Origin: Streptomyces mirabilis
GTDB taxonomy: Bacteria > Actinomycetota > Actinomycetes > Streptomycetales > Streptomycetaceae
Assembly (NCBI RefSeq): GCF_018310535.1
Contig: NZ_CP074102.1
Location: forward strand, 1,116,001-1,180,000
DNA: 64,000 nucleotides
Direction of reading: 5' to 3'
The notes below the pieces were generated by a model. It saw only the letters and a program-made list of their open reading frames with translations, made no database searches and was not told the origin of the DNA. Numbering within the stretch: the first letter of the stretch is position 1; each line of letters begins with the position of its first letter. Shown one piece after another: positions 36,769 through 45,923 of the stretch. The translations under genes and the position numbers were made by a program.

Positions 36769-38064
36769 GTGACGAACGATGCCGATCGACTCTGGAACAA
36801 GTATTTGCTTGTCGCTCAGGGGGCGGAGGGTATTGTTTTTGATCCCGTCTCCCTGGGGAGCGCGAGTCTCACCGCCGATGAGATGAAGCGGATCCGCGAC
36901 GACGAGCCCCAGATCCTGGCGGAGATGAAACAGCTGGGCTTCACTTCCGAGCCGCCGGCCGCACCTCAGCGTGATCTCATCTTCGACCGGCTCAACGGGC
37001 TGGGGATGACCGGAAAGCCGCCGCGGATCAGCGGATACCGCATCGTGGTGACCGACCGCTGCAACATGACCTGCACGTACTGCTTCGTGGACACCAACAC
37101 GGGCGCCGACGACATCACCATCCCCGACCTCCGCGAAGGGCTCGAGTACCTCTTCGAGCAGAACGCCGGCCAGGAGGAGGTCACCATTCAGTGGTTCGGC
37201 GGTGAGCCGACCACCCGGTTCGACCTCATGCAGTACGGAGACGAGTACGCTCTCGAACTCGCCGAGAAGCACGGCGTGGGGCGTGTGCAGTTCACCGTCG
37301 TCACCAACGGTGTCCTGATCAAGGACCCCATGATCGAGCACTTCAAGAAGTTCAAGTACGGCGTGGGCGTCTCCTTCGACGGGGCTCCGGACGACAACAA
37401 GGTCGAGCGGTTCCTGCTGTCGGGCAAGCCTGCGGACCAGCGGATCCACCGGAACATCCAGCGGCTGCTCGATGCCGGGGTGCACGTGGGCTGCAACCTC
37501 ACCCCCACGCCGGTCAATGTGAGCAACCTGCCGGACACCGTCGAGTACGTGCTGTCCCTCGGCATCAACTTCATCTACGTCAACACCCCCATTCCGATCT
37601 CCGGCCGCTGGCACGTCGACGGCGAGGCGCTGTGCCGCGCGGTGTTCCGTTCGCGGCTTCTGGCGCTGTCCCGCGGTGCCATGCTGTTCTCCTCGCTCGA
37701 CCGCATCTATCAGGCCCTGGACACCCGCCTGCCGAAGATGTACGAGCACATCCAGCAGGACGGCGGCCTGAACGCGGCTCTGCTGTCCCGCGGGCGCATC
37801 TCCATCCTCGACCTGAACTGGCGCGACGACTCGTTCGTCTTCCCGATCAGTCAGCTTCGGGAGCAGCCTGAGCTGCTGGCGGGAGCCGCCAAGAACCTCC
37901 TGCCGGCGAAGCAGTGCGGAGAGTGCCCCGCCGCCGCCGTCTGCGGTGGTCCGTCCCGCAACGACGTCTCGCTCCGGAACAACCCCGAGCCCGATCCGCA
38001 GATGTGCGACTTCTTCCAGGTGGGTCTCGAACTCGCCCTGACCGACCACACGGGGTTGCAGTGA
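36769..38064 (+). CDS. Radical SAM enzyme with SPASM-type C-terminus
   Basis: This 431-residue radical SAM enzyme has its [4Fe-4S] motif CNMTCTYC (Cys98, Cys102, Cys105) and GGEPT in IQWFGGEPTTRF. The C-terminal cysteine set CGECPAAAVCGGPSRND (Cys383, 386, 392) plus a last Cys in DPQMCDFF is a SPASM or twitch arrangement for auxiliary clusters. SPASM proteins typically modify peptides by C-C, C-S or C-O crosslinks, or by residue excision or epimerisation. The N-terminal about 70 residues may bind the substrate. AGGAG precedes the GTG start. It is coupled by GTGA to the next gene. Confidence 0.9.
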   Translation: MTNDADRLWNKYLLVAQGAEGIVFDPVSLGSASLTADEMKRIRDDEPQILAEMKQLGFTSEPPAAPQRDLIFDRLNGLGMTGKPPRISGYRIVVTDRCNMTCTYCFVDTNTGADDITIPDLREGLEYLFEQNAGQEEVTIQWFGGEPTTRFDLMQYGDEYALELAEKHGVGRVQFTVVTNGVLIKDPMIEHFKKFKYGVGVSFDGAPDDNKVERFLLSGKPADQRIHRNIQRLLDAGVHVGCNLTPTPVNVSNLPDTVEYVLSLGINFIYVNTPIPISGRWHVDGEALCRAVFRSRLLALSRGAMLFSSLDRIYQALDTRLPKMYEHIQQDGGLNAALLSRGRISILDLNWRDDSFVFPISQLREQPELLAGAAKNLLPAKQCGECPAAAVCGGPSRNDVSLRNNPEPDPQMCDFFQVGLELALTDHTGLQ

Positions 38065-38921
38065 CCGACAGCCTCGGAGCACTCCGCGGAGTACTCGTCT
38101 CGACCGCCGACAACTGCGAAGTGAACTGCCGGTTCTGCTTCCGGGCCGATGTCGGACGCGACGTCCTGAGCCTCAACACCTACGCCCGGGCACTGTCGCG
38201 GCTCCACGAACTCGGCGTTGACGAGCTGTGCTTGTCCGGCGGCGAGCCGACCGACCACCCGGAGTTCCGTCAACTCGTGCGCGTCGCACTTCAGTTCGGC
38301 TTCCGCACCTCGGTGGTCACCGCCGCCAGGACCGGCCCGCGACTCGATGCCCTCGCCGGTGTCGCCGGCATGCTCAGTCACGTAACCGTCTCCGCCGACA
38401 GCCGTAGAGCGGACGAAATCGGCCGCACCGGCCGCACGATCTCCTCGACGCCGAAGGTCTTCGAGGCGCTGGGACACCGTCGGGCGAGCCTGCATGTCAC
38501 CGCATACGAGCTGGACGAAGACGACCTGAAGGCCATCGTCTCGGTGGTCGAGACGGCCGATGTCCCGGTGGAGGTCAGCCCGCTGCTGCCGTCGCCGACG
38601 TTCCGTTTCGAGAATCCCCACCTCAAGCGCGACCTGGCGTTGATCGACACCTTCTTCGGCATGTCGGAGCAGCTGAGGACAGTGGTGTCGGACTACCACG
38701 AGTGGCTGCGCGGCCCGGTCGTCCGGTCCTGCCAGTCCGCGCGGCTGTACCTGTCCGCGGACGGCTTCCTGCGCCGCTGCCCCTACGACAGCTCTCAGCA
38801 GGTGTCGGTCTTCGCGACGCGGCAGGAGATCGGCGAGGCGCTCGAGCAGTCGTTCTGCGAACCACCGACCACCGGTCTGGCCTGCATGGCGATCTGCCGT
38901 TCGGAATCCCACGAAGGGTGA
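38061..38921 (+). CDS. Second radical SAM enzyme
   Basis: A 286-residue product from a GTG overlapping the previous stop by 4 bases. The cluster motif is CEVNCRFC (Cys19, Cys23, Cys26), and the GGE motif is in ELCLSGGEPTDHPEF. C-terminal cysteines (RRCPYDSSQQ, QSFCEPP, LACMAICRS) could hold one auxiliary cluster. It lacks the B12-binding and methyltransferase features of class B/C methylases. With its neighbour it probably acts sequentially on the same substrate. Confidence 0.87.
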   Translation: MTDSLGALRGVLVSTADNCEVNCRFCFRADVGRDVLSLNTYARALSRLHELGVDELCLSGGEPTDHPEFRQLVRVALQFGFRTSVVTAARTGPRLDALAGVAGMLSHVTVSADSRRADEIGRTGRTISSTPKVFEALGHRRASLHVTAYELDEDDLKAIVSVVETADVPVEVSPLLPSPTFRFENPHLKRDLALIDTFFGMSEQLRTVVSDYHEWLRGPVVRSCQSARLYLSADGFLRRCPYDSSQQVSVFATRQEIGEALEQSFCEPPTTGLACMAICRSESHEG

Positions 38922-38928
38922 GTTGTCC

Positions 38929-39738
38929 ATGAACACGATGCAAGATCAGCCGTCCGTGGTGATCGGCACCATGCGCTGCTCGGGGTCCTTCAACGGCCTG
39001 ATGGTGCTGGGTCGCGACGCGGACGAGGGCCGGGAGTTCGTCGAGGGTGCGATCGCCCAGGGCTTCACCACGTTCGACACCTCGCCCGTGTATGCCCGCG
39101 GGAGAGCGGAGGAGGACCTCGGCGCGCACCTTCCCGGCGACGCGTCGGTCTGGACCAAGGTCGGGATCGACACCACCACTCCCCTGCCCACCCTGGACTA
39201 CAGCCTCGAAGGAATGGCCAAGTCGCTGCAGGGAAGCCTGAAGCGGCTCGGGCGGGACCACGTCGAGGTCGCCTTCGTGCACAATCCGGAGCCGAGGCGG
39301 GTGTCGGACATCGACTTCGCCGGGTTCGCCAGGCACTGCTCACGGACGGGGCAGGCGGATCTGGTGGGCGTCAGTGTGCTGCTGCCGGACGTGAGTCTGC
39401 CGCAGATCGCCGGCAGGCTGCCCGCCGGCAGCGTGGTCATGTGCGAGGCGGACCAGCTGGATCCGCAGGACACGAACGTGACGCGCCTCCTCGCCGACTA
39501 CCGTCTCGTGGTCCGCAGTCTCTTCTCGGGCGGCTCTCGGCTGCGGGCGGTACCGCCCGAGCGCAGGGCGGAGGCGATCGCCGCCAGGATCTCCGAGATC
39601 CACGAGATCTACCGCCCCGAAGCCGTGGTCATCGGCCCTCGGACCAAGGAGCAGCTGGATGACTACGAGGCGGGGCCGGCCTGGCTCACGTCCGCTGCTC
39701 GGCACTCCGCACCCGGGCGGTCCCATGTCACTCGATGA
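38929..39738 (+). CDS. Aldo-keto reductase
   Basis: A 269-residue NADPH-type oxidoreductase with the AKR barrel. GFTTFDTSPVYARGRAEEDL holds the catalytic Asp and Tyr, followed by WTKVG, and HVEVAFVHNPEP replaces the usual hydrophobic HxP motif. GVSVLLPDV and IGPRTKEQLDDY form the cofactor end. The ATG at 38929 is preferred to a TTG 6 bases earlier; GAAGGG lies in front. The likely job is reduction of a ketone or imine formed by an oxygenase or radical SAM step in this operon. Its end overlaps the next gene by 14 bp. Confidence 0.85.
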   Translation: MNTMQDQPSVVIGTMRCSGSFNGLMVLGRDADEGREFVEGAIAQGFTTFDTSPVYARGRAEEDLGAHLPGDASVWTKVGIDTTTPLPTLDYSLEGMAKSLQGSLKRLGRDHVEVAFVHNPEPRRVSDIDFAGFARHCSRTGQADLVGVSVLLPDVSLPQIAGRLPAGSVVMCEADQLDPQDTNVTRLLADYRLVVRSLFSGGSRLRAVPPERRAEAIAARISEIHEIYRPEAVVIGPRTKEQLDDYEAGPAWLTSAARHSAPGRSHVTR

Positions 39739-40408
39739 GGCGGAGGTCGCGCAGCAGCTGCGGATGTTCGGATTCGCCCGCCTCCGGGGGGCCGCCGCGG
39801 ACACCGTGGAGGAACTGCAGCGTGCTTTCGGCCGGCTGATCGATCTGCCGGCGGACGGTACGCCGAACGAGAGAGTCACCAGGTTCGACGCCCTCAACGA
39901 GATGCCCGAGCTGGGGCTGATCTCCGGATCGGCGTGGGTGGGCGCGATCTGTGGGGCGTTCTTCGAACGCAACCACCAGGTCATCACCAGCGATGCCAAC
40001 GCGCTCGTCGGCGACTCGTACTGGCACTCGGACGGTTTCTACACCACGCCGTTCCTGCGTTTCGTTCTGTACCTGGACGCCACCGCGCACGACACGGGTG
40101 CCCTGCGTTTCCTTCCCGGTTCACATCGAGCCGACAACGGCTGGCTCGGGGAACCGACCCAGCACGTCATCAGGCACGGGGAGGACCTCGGCCTCACCGG
40201 TGGCGACGTTCCGGCGGTGGTCGTCGAGTCCGAGCCCGGCGACGTCATCGTCTTCGACACGAACGTCCTGCACTCGGCATGGCACGGCGACATACGACGG
40301 CAGCTGGCGTTCAACTGTGTCGGTGACCCGGTGACCGAGACCGAGCAGCGCGACACGCGTCGCTACTTCCTCAACCGCTACGTCTCCGGATCGGTGTCAA
40401 TCGGATGA
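39725..40408 (+). CDS. PhyH-family Fe(II)/2-oxoglutarate dioxygenase 1
   Basis: A 227-residue dioxygenase of the phytanoyl-CoA hydroxylase family. The iron ligands are His101 and Asp103 in YWHSDGFYT and the distal His183 in NVLHSAWHG. The 2-oxoglutarate-binding Arg is in DIRRQLAFN. GALRFLPGSHRADNG is characteristic. The ATG at 39725 lies inside the end of the reductase gene, so the two are translationally coupled. It probably hydroxylates an aliphatic residue or an acyl chain. Confidence 0.87.
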   Translation: MSLDEAEVAQQLRMFGFARLRGAAADTVEELQRAFGRLIDLPADGTPNERVTRFDALNEMPELGLISGSAWVGAICGAFFERNHQVITSDANALVGDSYWHSDGFYTTPFLRFVLYLDATAHDTGALRFLPGSHRADNGWLGEPTQHVIRHGEDLGLTGGDVPAVVVESEPGDVIVFDTNVLHSAWHGDIRRQLAFNCVGDPVTETEQRDTRRYFLNRYVSGSVSIG

Positions 40409-41091
40409 GACTCACCTCTTTGTCGGTGACCGACGCCGAGGTCACCCGCTTCAGGACGTTCGGGTTCCTCCACCTGCGCGGTGTGCAGATCGACGTCGTG
40501 CCGGCCGTCGCCGACGCCTTCGAAGACGTCTTCGAGAACTTCCCGCAGGTCGGCCGGCAGGGGCGTGCGGGCGTCGCCCGGATCGCCGAGCGCAGCGAGG
40601 TGCTCCAGAAGGTGCTCCTGGCCGACGACCGGTGTCCTCAGGTGGCACGTCGGCTGCTGGGCACGGATGTCGTCTACGTCGGCGGCGACGGAGTCCGCTA
40701 CGACGGTGCCACCTACTGGCACCGGGACGGGAACCACCGCGCTCTGCGGCTCCTCAAGATCGTCCAGTATCTGGAGCCGCTCGACGGCGACACCGGAGCG
40801 CTGCGGTTCATTCCCGGCACCCACCGCAGAGGCGGGAGCTGGGACTCGTTCGCCGCGGAGATGGAGAACCCGATGCGTCGCCTCGGGATGCGGCCCGAGG
40901 AGGTGCCGGCCTTCACCGTCGACTCCTCCCCCGGTGACCTCGTCGCCTTCGATCCGCACTCCTACCATGCGTCGTTCGGCGGTGCCGACAAGCGGCGGCA
41001 GATCACCACGACGTATGCGGCCGTGCCGGAGTCGGCCGAAGCGCGTCAGGAGCTGACGAGCTATCTGCTCGCCGACCGATCGCTCCTGTAG
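40405..41091 (+). CDS. PhyH-family Fe(II)/2-oxoglutarate dioxygenase 2
   Basis: This 228-residue paralogue overlaps the previous gene by 4 bases (ATGA). Iron ligands are His106 and Asp108 in YWHRDGNHR; the distal His is in DPHSYHASFGG (His185 or His188), and KRRQITTTY holds the co-substrate Arg. GALRFIPGTHRRGGSW parallels the first enzyme. The two differ enough to suggest different positions of attack rather than recent duplication. Confidence 0.87.
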   Translation: MRLTSLSVTDAEVTRFRTFGFLHLRGVQIDVVPAVADAFEDVFENFPQVGRQGRAGVARIAERSEVLQKVLLADDRCPQVARRLLGTDVVYVGGDGVRYDGATYWHRDGNHRALRLLKIVQYLEPLDGDTGALRFIPGTHRRGGSWDSFAAEMENPMRRLGMRPEEVPAFTVDSSPGDLVAFDPHSYHASFGGADKRRQITTTYAAVPESAEARQELTSYLLADRSLL

Positions 41092-41151
41092 CCCCTCCCC
41101 CGGTACTCCGTCAGGCTTATGAAGCGCGTGAATTGAACGGGTTGGTTTGTG

Positions 41152-42345
41152 ATGGACAACGTAACGGCGGAGACCACGGTGCCGCAGATCCCGACGGACC
41201 GGGAAGCGGAACCGGTCAAGTGGTTCGACGAACTGCGTGAGTCGCACGGTGTGCACTGGGACGAGAGCACGAACACGTGGTACGTGACGCGATACGACGA
41301 CGTGTACGACCTTCTGCCTGATCCCCGGCTCGGCGCCCAGGTGGAAACGTACTGCCCGCCCTCGCTGACGGAAGAGCAGGAGAACACCTACTGGCGGGTG
41401 ACGGAGTTCATCGACCGCTGGCCCGTGTTCTCCGATCCGCCGCGGCACACCGGTATGCGGCGTCTGCTCCTGCCGCTGTTCACGCCCGCCGCCGTTCGGC
41501 AGATGGTCGCCGCGATGACGGATTCCGTCGCGGCGACGAGTCCCACGGTGACGCCTGACAGGCTGTTCGCCGATGTCGTCAGGCCGGCTCTGGCAGCCGG
41601 CCTGAGCGATCTCCTGGACGAGGAGCCGGACGGCCTGGCACAGCTCGCGGACTGCGCCACCCGGATCCTGGCCGTAGGGCCGATCGAGACGTACAACCCC
41701 GGCATCGGGCGGCTCGCGGAAGAGGCCCTGGACGAGCTGACCGGGCTCGTCGCGCAGCGCTGCGCGGCTCCCCGGGGGGTCCTCGCCTCGGCGCTGAGCC
41801 GCGCTCTGTCCGACGGGACGTTGGATCTTCTGGACGCGACCGCGATATACGCCCAGCTGGTGAGTGGCGCGCTGGAACCCACCGCGGCGGCTGTCGCACG
41901 CCTGTTGGAGGCGTTGACCGGCCCGGAGAGCGCCGCCGTCGACCTGAAGGAAGACGTCGACGGGGCCGTGGACGAGGCGCTGCGGCTGGTCACGCCCTTC
42001 CACTTGGCCACCAGGCGCGCGCTGTCCGATCTGACCCTGCACGGTCACACCGTACGGGCCGAGTCGCGCGTGGTCCTCGTACTCGTGGCGGCCAACCGCG
42101 ACCCGAGGCGGTTCGCCGACCCGGGCACCTTCCGTGCGGACAGGACCGGGGCTCGCCATGTCGCCTTCGGGCGGGGCCGGCACGCGTGTCTGGCCGCCGG
42201 ACTCACGCGGCAGGTCATGAGGGAGATGATGCTGCAACTCGCGTCGACCGGCCTGTTGGAGGAGCTGCCTCGGCTGACCGCGGTGTGGAAGGGGGACTTC
42301 GGGGCGCGTTTCGCCGACGACCTCGTGGTCACGCGGGACGCCTGA
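41152..42345 (+). CDS. Cytochrome P450 (tailoring)
   Basis: A 397-residue bacterial P450. The I-helix region reads SGALEPTAAAVARLLEAL, with a Glu-Pro-Thr in place of the usual acid-Thr pair. The K-helix ExxR is in VDEALRLVTP, and the haem-binding loop is FGRGRHACLAAGLTRQ with the Cys thiolate. PRRFADPGTFRADR is the meander. Unusual acid-alcohol residues may indicate crosslinking or atypical oxidation rather than simple hydroxylation. A redox partner is not encoded nearby. Start ATG 41152; a GTG 3 bases earlier is equally possible. Confidence 0.9.
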   Translation: MDNVTAETTVPQIPTDREAEPVKWFDELRESHGVHWDESTNTWYVTRYDDVYDLLPDPRLGAQVETYCPPSLTEEQENTYWRVTEFIDRWPVFSDPPRHTGMRRLLLPLFTPAAVRQMVAAMTDSVAATSPTVTPDRLFADVVRPALAAGLSDLLDEEPDGLAQLADCATRILAVGPIETYNPGIGRLAEEALDELTGLVAQRCAAPRGVLASALSRALSDGTLDLLDATAIYAQLVSGALEPTAAAVARLLEALTGPESAAVDLKEDVDGAVDEALRLVTPFHLATRRALSDLTLHGHTVRAESRVVLVLVAANRDPRRFADPGTFRADRTGARHVAFGRGRHACLAAGLTRQVMREMMLQLASTGLLEELPRLTAVWKGDFGARFADDLVVTRDA

Positions 42346-42523
42346 GGCAGGCCCCAGGGGCGCGGACCGGGCCGTCGCGGTCCTCTGTGCCGTGACGAGC
42401 GCCGGCAGGGCCGTGTGGACCGGCGACCGTCGCCCCTCGTCGGCCCGCTCCGCCAGCTCCTGAACCGCAGCGACGCGGCGGTCCGCATTCCCGTCGATCC
42501 CCGCTTCCAGATAAGGCATCACG

Positions 42524-43774
42524 ATGATGGTCGAACCGAACAGCCTGACAGCCCTGCGCCCGGACAGCTTTCAGCCTGATGCGGAAAGTTCGGAGGCCGG
42601 ACACGCCAGAAGTTTCGAGGAGACGTGGGACTTCCTGAAACCACTGCTGCCCCGCGTCCCCGTCACGCGCGTGTACGACACCACCCCCCTGGATTACATC
42701 AGCTCCCCCGTGTGGTCGGCCGTGACCCCTCTGGCCAAAGACCTGATGGTGAGCGCGGGAAAGGGGGCGACGCCGATCGGGGCGAAGCTCAGCGCCGTCA
42801 TGGAGGCGATCGAGCGCGTCTCGGCCGAGGAGATTCCGGCCCGCCGGATCGTCAGGGGTTCCTACGAGGAACTCGCTCCCGCCGCTGCGGTCGACCCGGA
42901 GGACTTCAGCCTGCCGCAGGACACGACGTACCGGCCCGACGCCGTTTTCTCCTGGACGGGAGCGTACGACCTGGCGCAGGGGGGCCATCATCTGGTGCCG
43001 ACCGACCTCGTCCTCAATCCCTCCACGGAAGGCATGACAGCTCGGATCGAGACCAACGGGCTCGCCTCCGGAAATACGTATTCAGAGGCGGTCCTCCACG
43101 CGGTCGGTGAGCTTGTCGAGCGCGACGCGGTGTCGGAGGAAGCGTTCTACTCCGCTCACCACGACCCGGTTTTCTCTCCTCGTCGACCTTTGAGGGTCAT
43201 ATCTCCGGAGTCGGTTCCAGCCGGAACCGCGAAGGAGCTCATCGACGCGCTGACCGGTCAGGGTCTGGTTGTCCGGATACAGGATCTGACCAACGTGATC
43301 GACATTCCGGTCATCCGGGTCGTCCTTTTCGACGACGGCTACTTCGGGCAGGAGGGCAAGGTGACCTACTTCCCCGGGTACGGGGCCGACCTCCAGCCCG
43401 AACGGGCGCTGCTTCGCGCTCTCACCGAGGCGTGCCAAGGTCACGCCAGCTTCGCCACGGGTGCGCGAGAGGTGTTCGAGACCGGGCGCGCGCGGCGCAG
43501 GCCGGCCGAGCTGAAGCGGCTCGACTCTCTTTACCGGAACCCCGGCTCCCTGGCGTTCCCGCAGGCCAAGGACGGCAGCGGCAGCATCCTGCAGAACATA
43601 CACACGGTCGTCGGCCGACTGCGGGACGCAGGACACGAAAAGTGCCTGGTGACAGAACTTACCCGCGAGGATCTCGGCGTGCCGGTGGTTCGTGTCCTGG
43701 TTCCGGGCCTCGCGTCTCCCTACGGTGAGAGTTCGCGCACCCCTACCCTCCGCCTGCTGGAATCGGTGATCTGA
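42524..43774 (+). CDS. YcaO-domain ATP-dependent peptide-backbone enzyme
   Basis: A 416-residue YcaO enzyme that activates a backbone amide with ATP. Family landmarks are DLMVSAGKGATPIGAKLSAV, MEAIERVSAEE (ATP/Mg ligands), ETNGLASGNTYSEAVLHAVG and ELVERDAVSEEAF. The C-terminus ends LRLLESVI and lacks the PxPxP tail of azoline-forming enzymes that work with an E1-like partner; no such partner is present. With TfuA directly downstream, thioamide formation is the best-supported reaction. AAGG lies 8 bases before the ATG. Confidence 0.92.
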   Translation: MMVEPNSLTALRPDSFQPDAESSEAGHARSFEETWDFLKPLLPRVPVTRVYDTTPLDYISSPVWSAVTPLAKDLMVSAGKGATPIGAKLSAVMEAIERVSAEEIPARRIVRGSYEELAPAAAVDPEDFSLPQDTTYRPDAVFSWTGAYDLAQGGHHLVPTDLVLNPSTEGMTARIETNGLASGNTYSEAVLHAVGELVERDAVSEEAFYSAHHDPVFSPRRPLRVISPESVPAGTAKELIDALTGQGLVVRIQDLTNVIDIPVIRVVLFDDGYFGQEGKVTYFPGYGADLQPERALLRALTEACQGHASFATGAREVFETGRARRRPAELKRLDSLYRNPGSLAFPQAKDGSGSILQNIHTVVGRLRDAGHEKCLVTELTREDLGVPVVRVLVPGLASPYGESSRTPTLRLLESVI

Positions 43775-43777
43775 GCC

Positions 43778-44953
43778 ATGAGAACCACCATATTCACCGG
43801 GCCGTCCCTGCCGCCGGGCGAGGCACGGGCCCTTCTGCCGCAGGCGTACGTCCTTCCCCCCGCGAAACGCGGCGACGTCTACCGGGCCAGAGAAAGCGGA
43901 AGCTCCCGGATCCTCATCATCGACGGATCGTTTTCGCAGGTGCTCCCGGTGTCACCCCGAGAGGTCGTCGAGGTGGCTCGCGACGGCGCTCAGATCGTCG
44001 GGGCGTCCAGTATGGGGGCCATACGGGCCGCGGAATGCTGGCCCGTCGGCGTCCACGGTGTCGGAGCCGTCTACAGGATGTACCGGTCCGGCCTCTTCGA
44101 TTCGGACGACCCCGTGGTGGTCGCGACGGATCCCGACGACGACCACTCGGCGGTGAGCGTCGCCCTGGTCAATATCCGCGCGGCGATCAGAAAGCTGTAC
44201 GGTCTCAAGCTGATCACCCGGTCCCAGGGTGTGGAGCTTCACCGGGTCGCCGCCGAATCGTACTATCCCGACCGGGTCTGGCGGCTTCTGTTCAAGAAGG
44301 CCGGGATCGAAGACCCGAGTGGCGTGATAGGTGAAGTCGCAGCCTCCGTCGACATCAAGAGGGTGGACGCACTGAGGGCTGTTCGCTTTCTTTCGCTCCT
44401 GCCCGACGGGGCACCTGCCGATGGAACCGACCGCCGATTCAGCCAAGGGCCGCGATACTCCTCGCACGACCCGCTTCTCGGCCACAGCCGTGAAGAACTC
44501 GATCTGTCACTCCCTCCGTTCATATTCGGAACCGGCCGGTATCAGAAATACATCCGGTTCCTGCTGGCCGGACAGCTCGATTTCGCAGGACTGACCACCG
44601 GGAGCGAGTCGAAGCTGTCCCGGAATTCCTCGGTCGAGCCGGCTCTCGCGGGCCTCTTCCTGGACATTCCGTCACTGTCCGCAAACCTGATGGACAAGAT
44701 TCATCATTTCAGGCAGTTCGAGACGGAAGTGATGCTGTGGCATGCGGTTCACCGGCTGAAGGATCACAAGACGAGCCGCACGGAGGTGACACCCCCGCAT
44801 GAGACCAAGGTCAGGGACTCGATAGCGAAGGCCCACGGCTATGACAACTGGGACGCGCTGACAACCGACTTGCGTGACGACGCTCTGCCCAGCGGGGTCC
44901 CCCTCGACTGGATCGAGGAAGCCTGTCACGACTTGACTCTCGCCAGGTCCTGA
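43778..44953 (+). CDS. TfuA-like protein (thioamidation partner)
   Basis: A 391-residue protein starting 3 bases after the YcaO stop. The TfuA core is clear: TTIFTGPSLPPGEARALLP, ILIIDGSFSQVLPVSPREVV and QIVGASSMGAIRAAECWPVG, then YRMYRSGLFDSDDPV. It has a longer C-terminal region than minimal TfuA proteins (HHFRQFETEVMLWHAVHRLK). In thioviridamide-type and McrA systems TfuA acts with YcaO, supplying or channelling sulfide. The cluster has no sulfur-transferase gene, so the sulfur would come from general metabolism. Last gene of the rightward arm. Confidence 0.9.
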   Translation: MRTTIFTGPSLPPGEARALLPQAYVLPPAKRGDVYRARESGSSRILIIDGSFSQVLPVSPREVVEVARDGAQIVGASSMGAIRAAECWPVGVHGVGAVYRMYRSGLFDSDDPVVVATDPDDDHSAVSVALVNIRAAIRKLYGLKLITRSQGVELHRVAAESYYPDRVWRLLFKKAGIEDPSGVIGEVAASVDIKRVDALRAVRFLSLLPDGAPADGTDRRFSQGPRYSSHDPLLGHSREELDLSLPPFIFGTGRYQKYIRFLLAGQLDFAGLTTGSESKLSRNSSVEPALAGLFLDIPSLSANLMDKIHHFRQFETEVMLWHAVHRLKDHKTSRTEVTPPHETKVRDSIAKAHGYDNWDALTTDLRDDALPSGVPLDWIEEACHDLTLARS

Positions 44954-45002
44954 CACCCCCGAAACCGCCGGGCGGCGACACCGACGGAGGCCGGCGACAG
45001 GA

Positions 45003-45090
45003 AAGCGCGGACCTCTGGAGGTCGCCCGCCGCCCCGAGTCCGGTCAGCGCGCCCACCGGATCCAGGTCGGAGGTGCCTCTGAGCCACCAG
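45003..45090 (-). pseudogene. Duplicated 3'-end fragment of the SWIM gene
   Basis: The minus strand reads WWLRGTSDLDPVGALTGLGA and then AGDL. The intact SWIM gene beginning 0.9 kb to the right ends WWPRGTPDLDPVGALTGLGA then PGEL. The similarity is also visible in the DNA. The fragment is fused directly to a transposase fragment, leaving a scar at the island's right edge. Confidence 0.75.
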
Positions 45091-45345
45091 CGGACGTGAG
45101 ATGGGTCGAGGACCGCACGGGACAGGTCTACCAGGTCCTCCTCGTCCAGGAGCTGGAGAACTTTCTGGTGCAGCCGGCCCCAGACCCCGGCGCGGGACCG
45201 GATGGCGAAGCGGCGGTGCACGGTCGACTTCGATGCTCCGAAGCACGGTGGCAAGGTCCGCCAGGCGCAACCGCTGACGAGCAGGCGGCCTCGCCAACTC
45301 CCACAGACCGTCCGGAACGATCCATCCCCAACGCCCCTCCCCATG
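45088..45345 (-). pseudogene. IS5-type transposase N-terminal fragment
   Basis: The pieces WIVPDGLWELA and LLVSGCAWRTLPPCFGASKS, TVHRRFAIRSRAGVWGRLHQ and KVLQLLDEEDLVDLSRAVLD belong to one IS5-family transposase, but in two frames with an internal loss. It stops at SHVR and continues directly into the SWIM fragment. The catalytic domain is missing. Confidence 0.7.
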
Positions 45346-45661
45346 CCCAGTCCAACAATCAACTGACCATGTAGGACACGGTCTTGGACACGTAGGCGAG
45401 TGCAATCGCAAAGCAGGCGCACCCCGAGAGCGTCACAGGGACACGGACCGCATGAGGCGCCGACCGCATCGTGCCCGACAGCGCAGCCGATCTCACGACG
45501 AAGCCGCACCGGCCCCACCAGGATGGTCCTCGGCGGGGCCTCGCCGTATCACCCGCCTGTCACACAGCCATCACCAACTGGGCATGCCTTCCGGGACCAG
45601 GAGGCCCTGACCTGTGGTTTCATGCCCGCACCGGACTGACGTATACGCCCCTGGACGGTCT

Positions 45662-45769
45662 TTACAACCTGTGCCAGGTGGTGCCGAGCGAGGGTCCGAG
45701 GATGAGGACCGGGGCGGCTTCCGGGCCGTCGAAGCGGTACTGGAGGGCAGGGGTCTTCATCTCACTCAC
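45662..45769 (-). pseudogene. 5' fragment of pcaD-like gene (right copy)
   Basis: GTG-initiated, 35 codons, reading LQYRFDGPEAAPVLILGPSL then GTTWHRL before TAA. It matches the left copy at 17883 in protein and is broken after the same codon, but differs at many DNA positions. The body of the hydrolase is replaced by unrelated DNA on its left. 45346-45661 holds nothing else I recognise. Confidence 0.75.
45667..45682 (+). repeat. Right copy of shared 16-bp breakpoint sequence
   Basis: ACCTGTGCCAGGTGGT, identical to 17885-17900, lies exactly where homology of the two pcaD fragments ends. It is a candidate recombination or attachment site. Confidence 0.6.
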
Positions 45770-45923
45770 CGCACCACGCTAACTTCCGCGGCTGTGGGCG
45801 CGGACATGGGCCCCGGGTGTCCACTGCGCCCACACCGGTCCGTCACATGTTCACGAACGTGGTCAGCCGGCCTGTGGTGACTGACCGGGGTGCCGCGTGA
45901 CTCGGTCGGCGCTTGCGGGCGGG

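Noticed and set aside
38061-38921. B12-dependent radical SAM methyltransferase
   Set aside because: There is no cobalamin-binding domain or DxHxxG-like motif before the cluster motif. The protein is too short.
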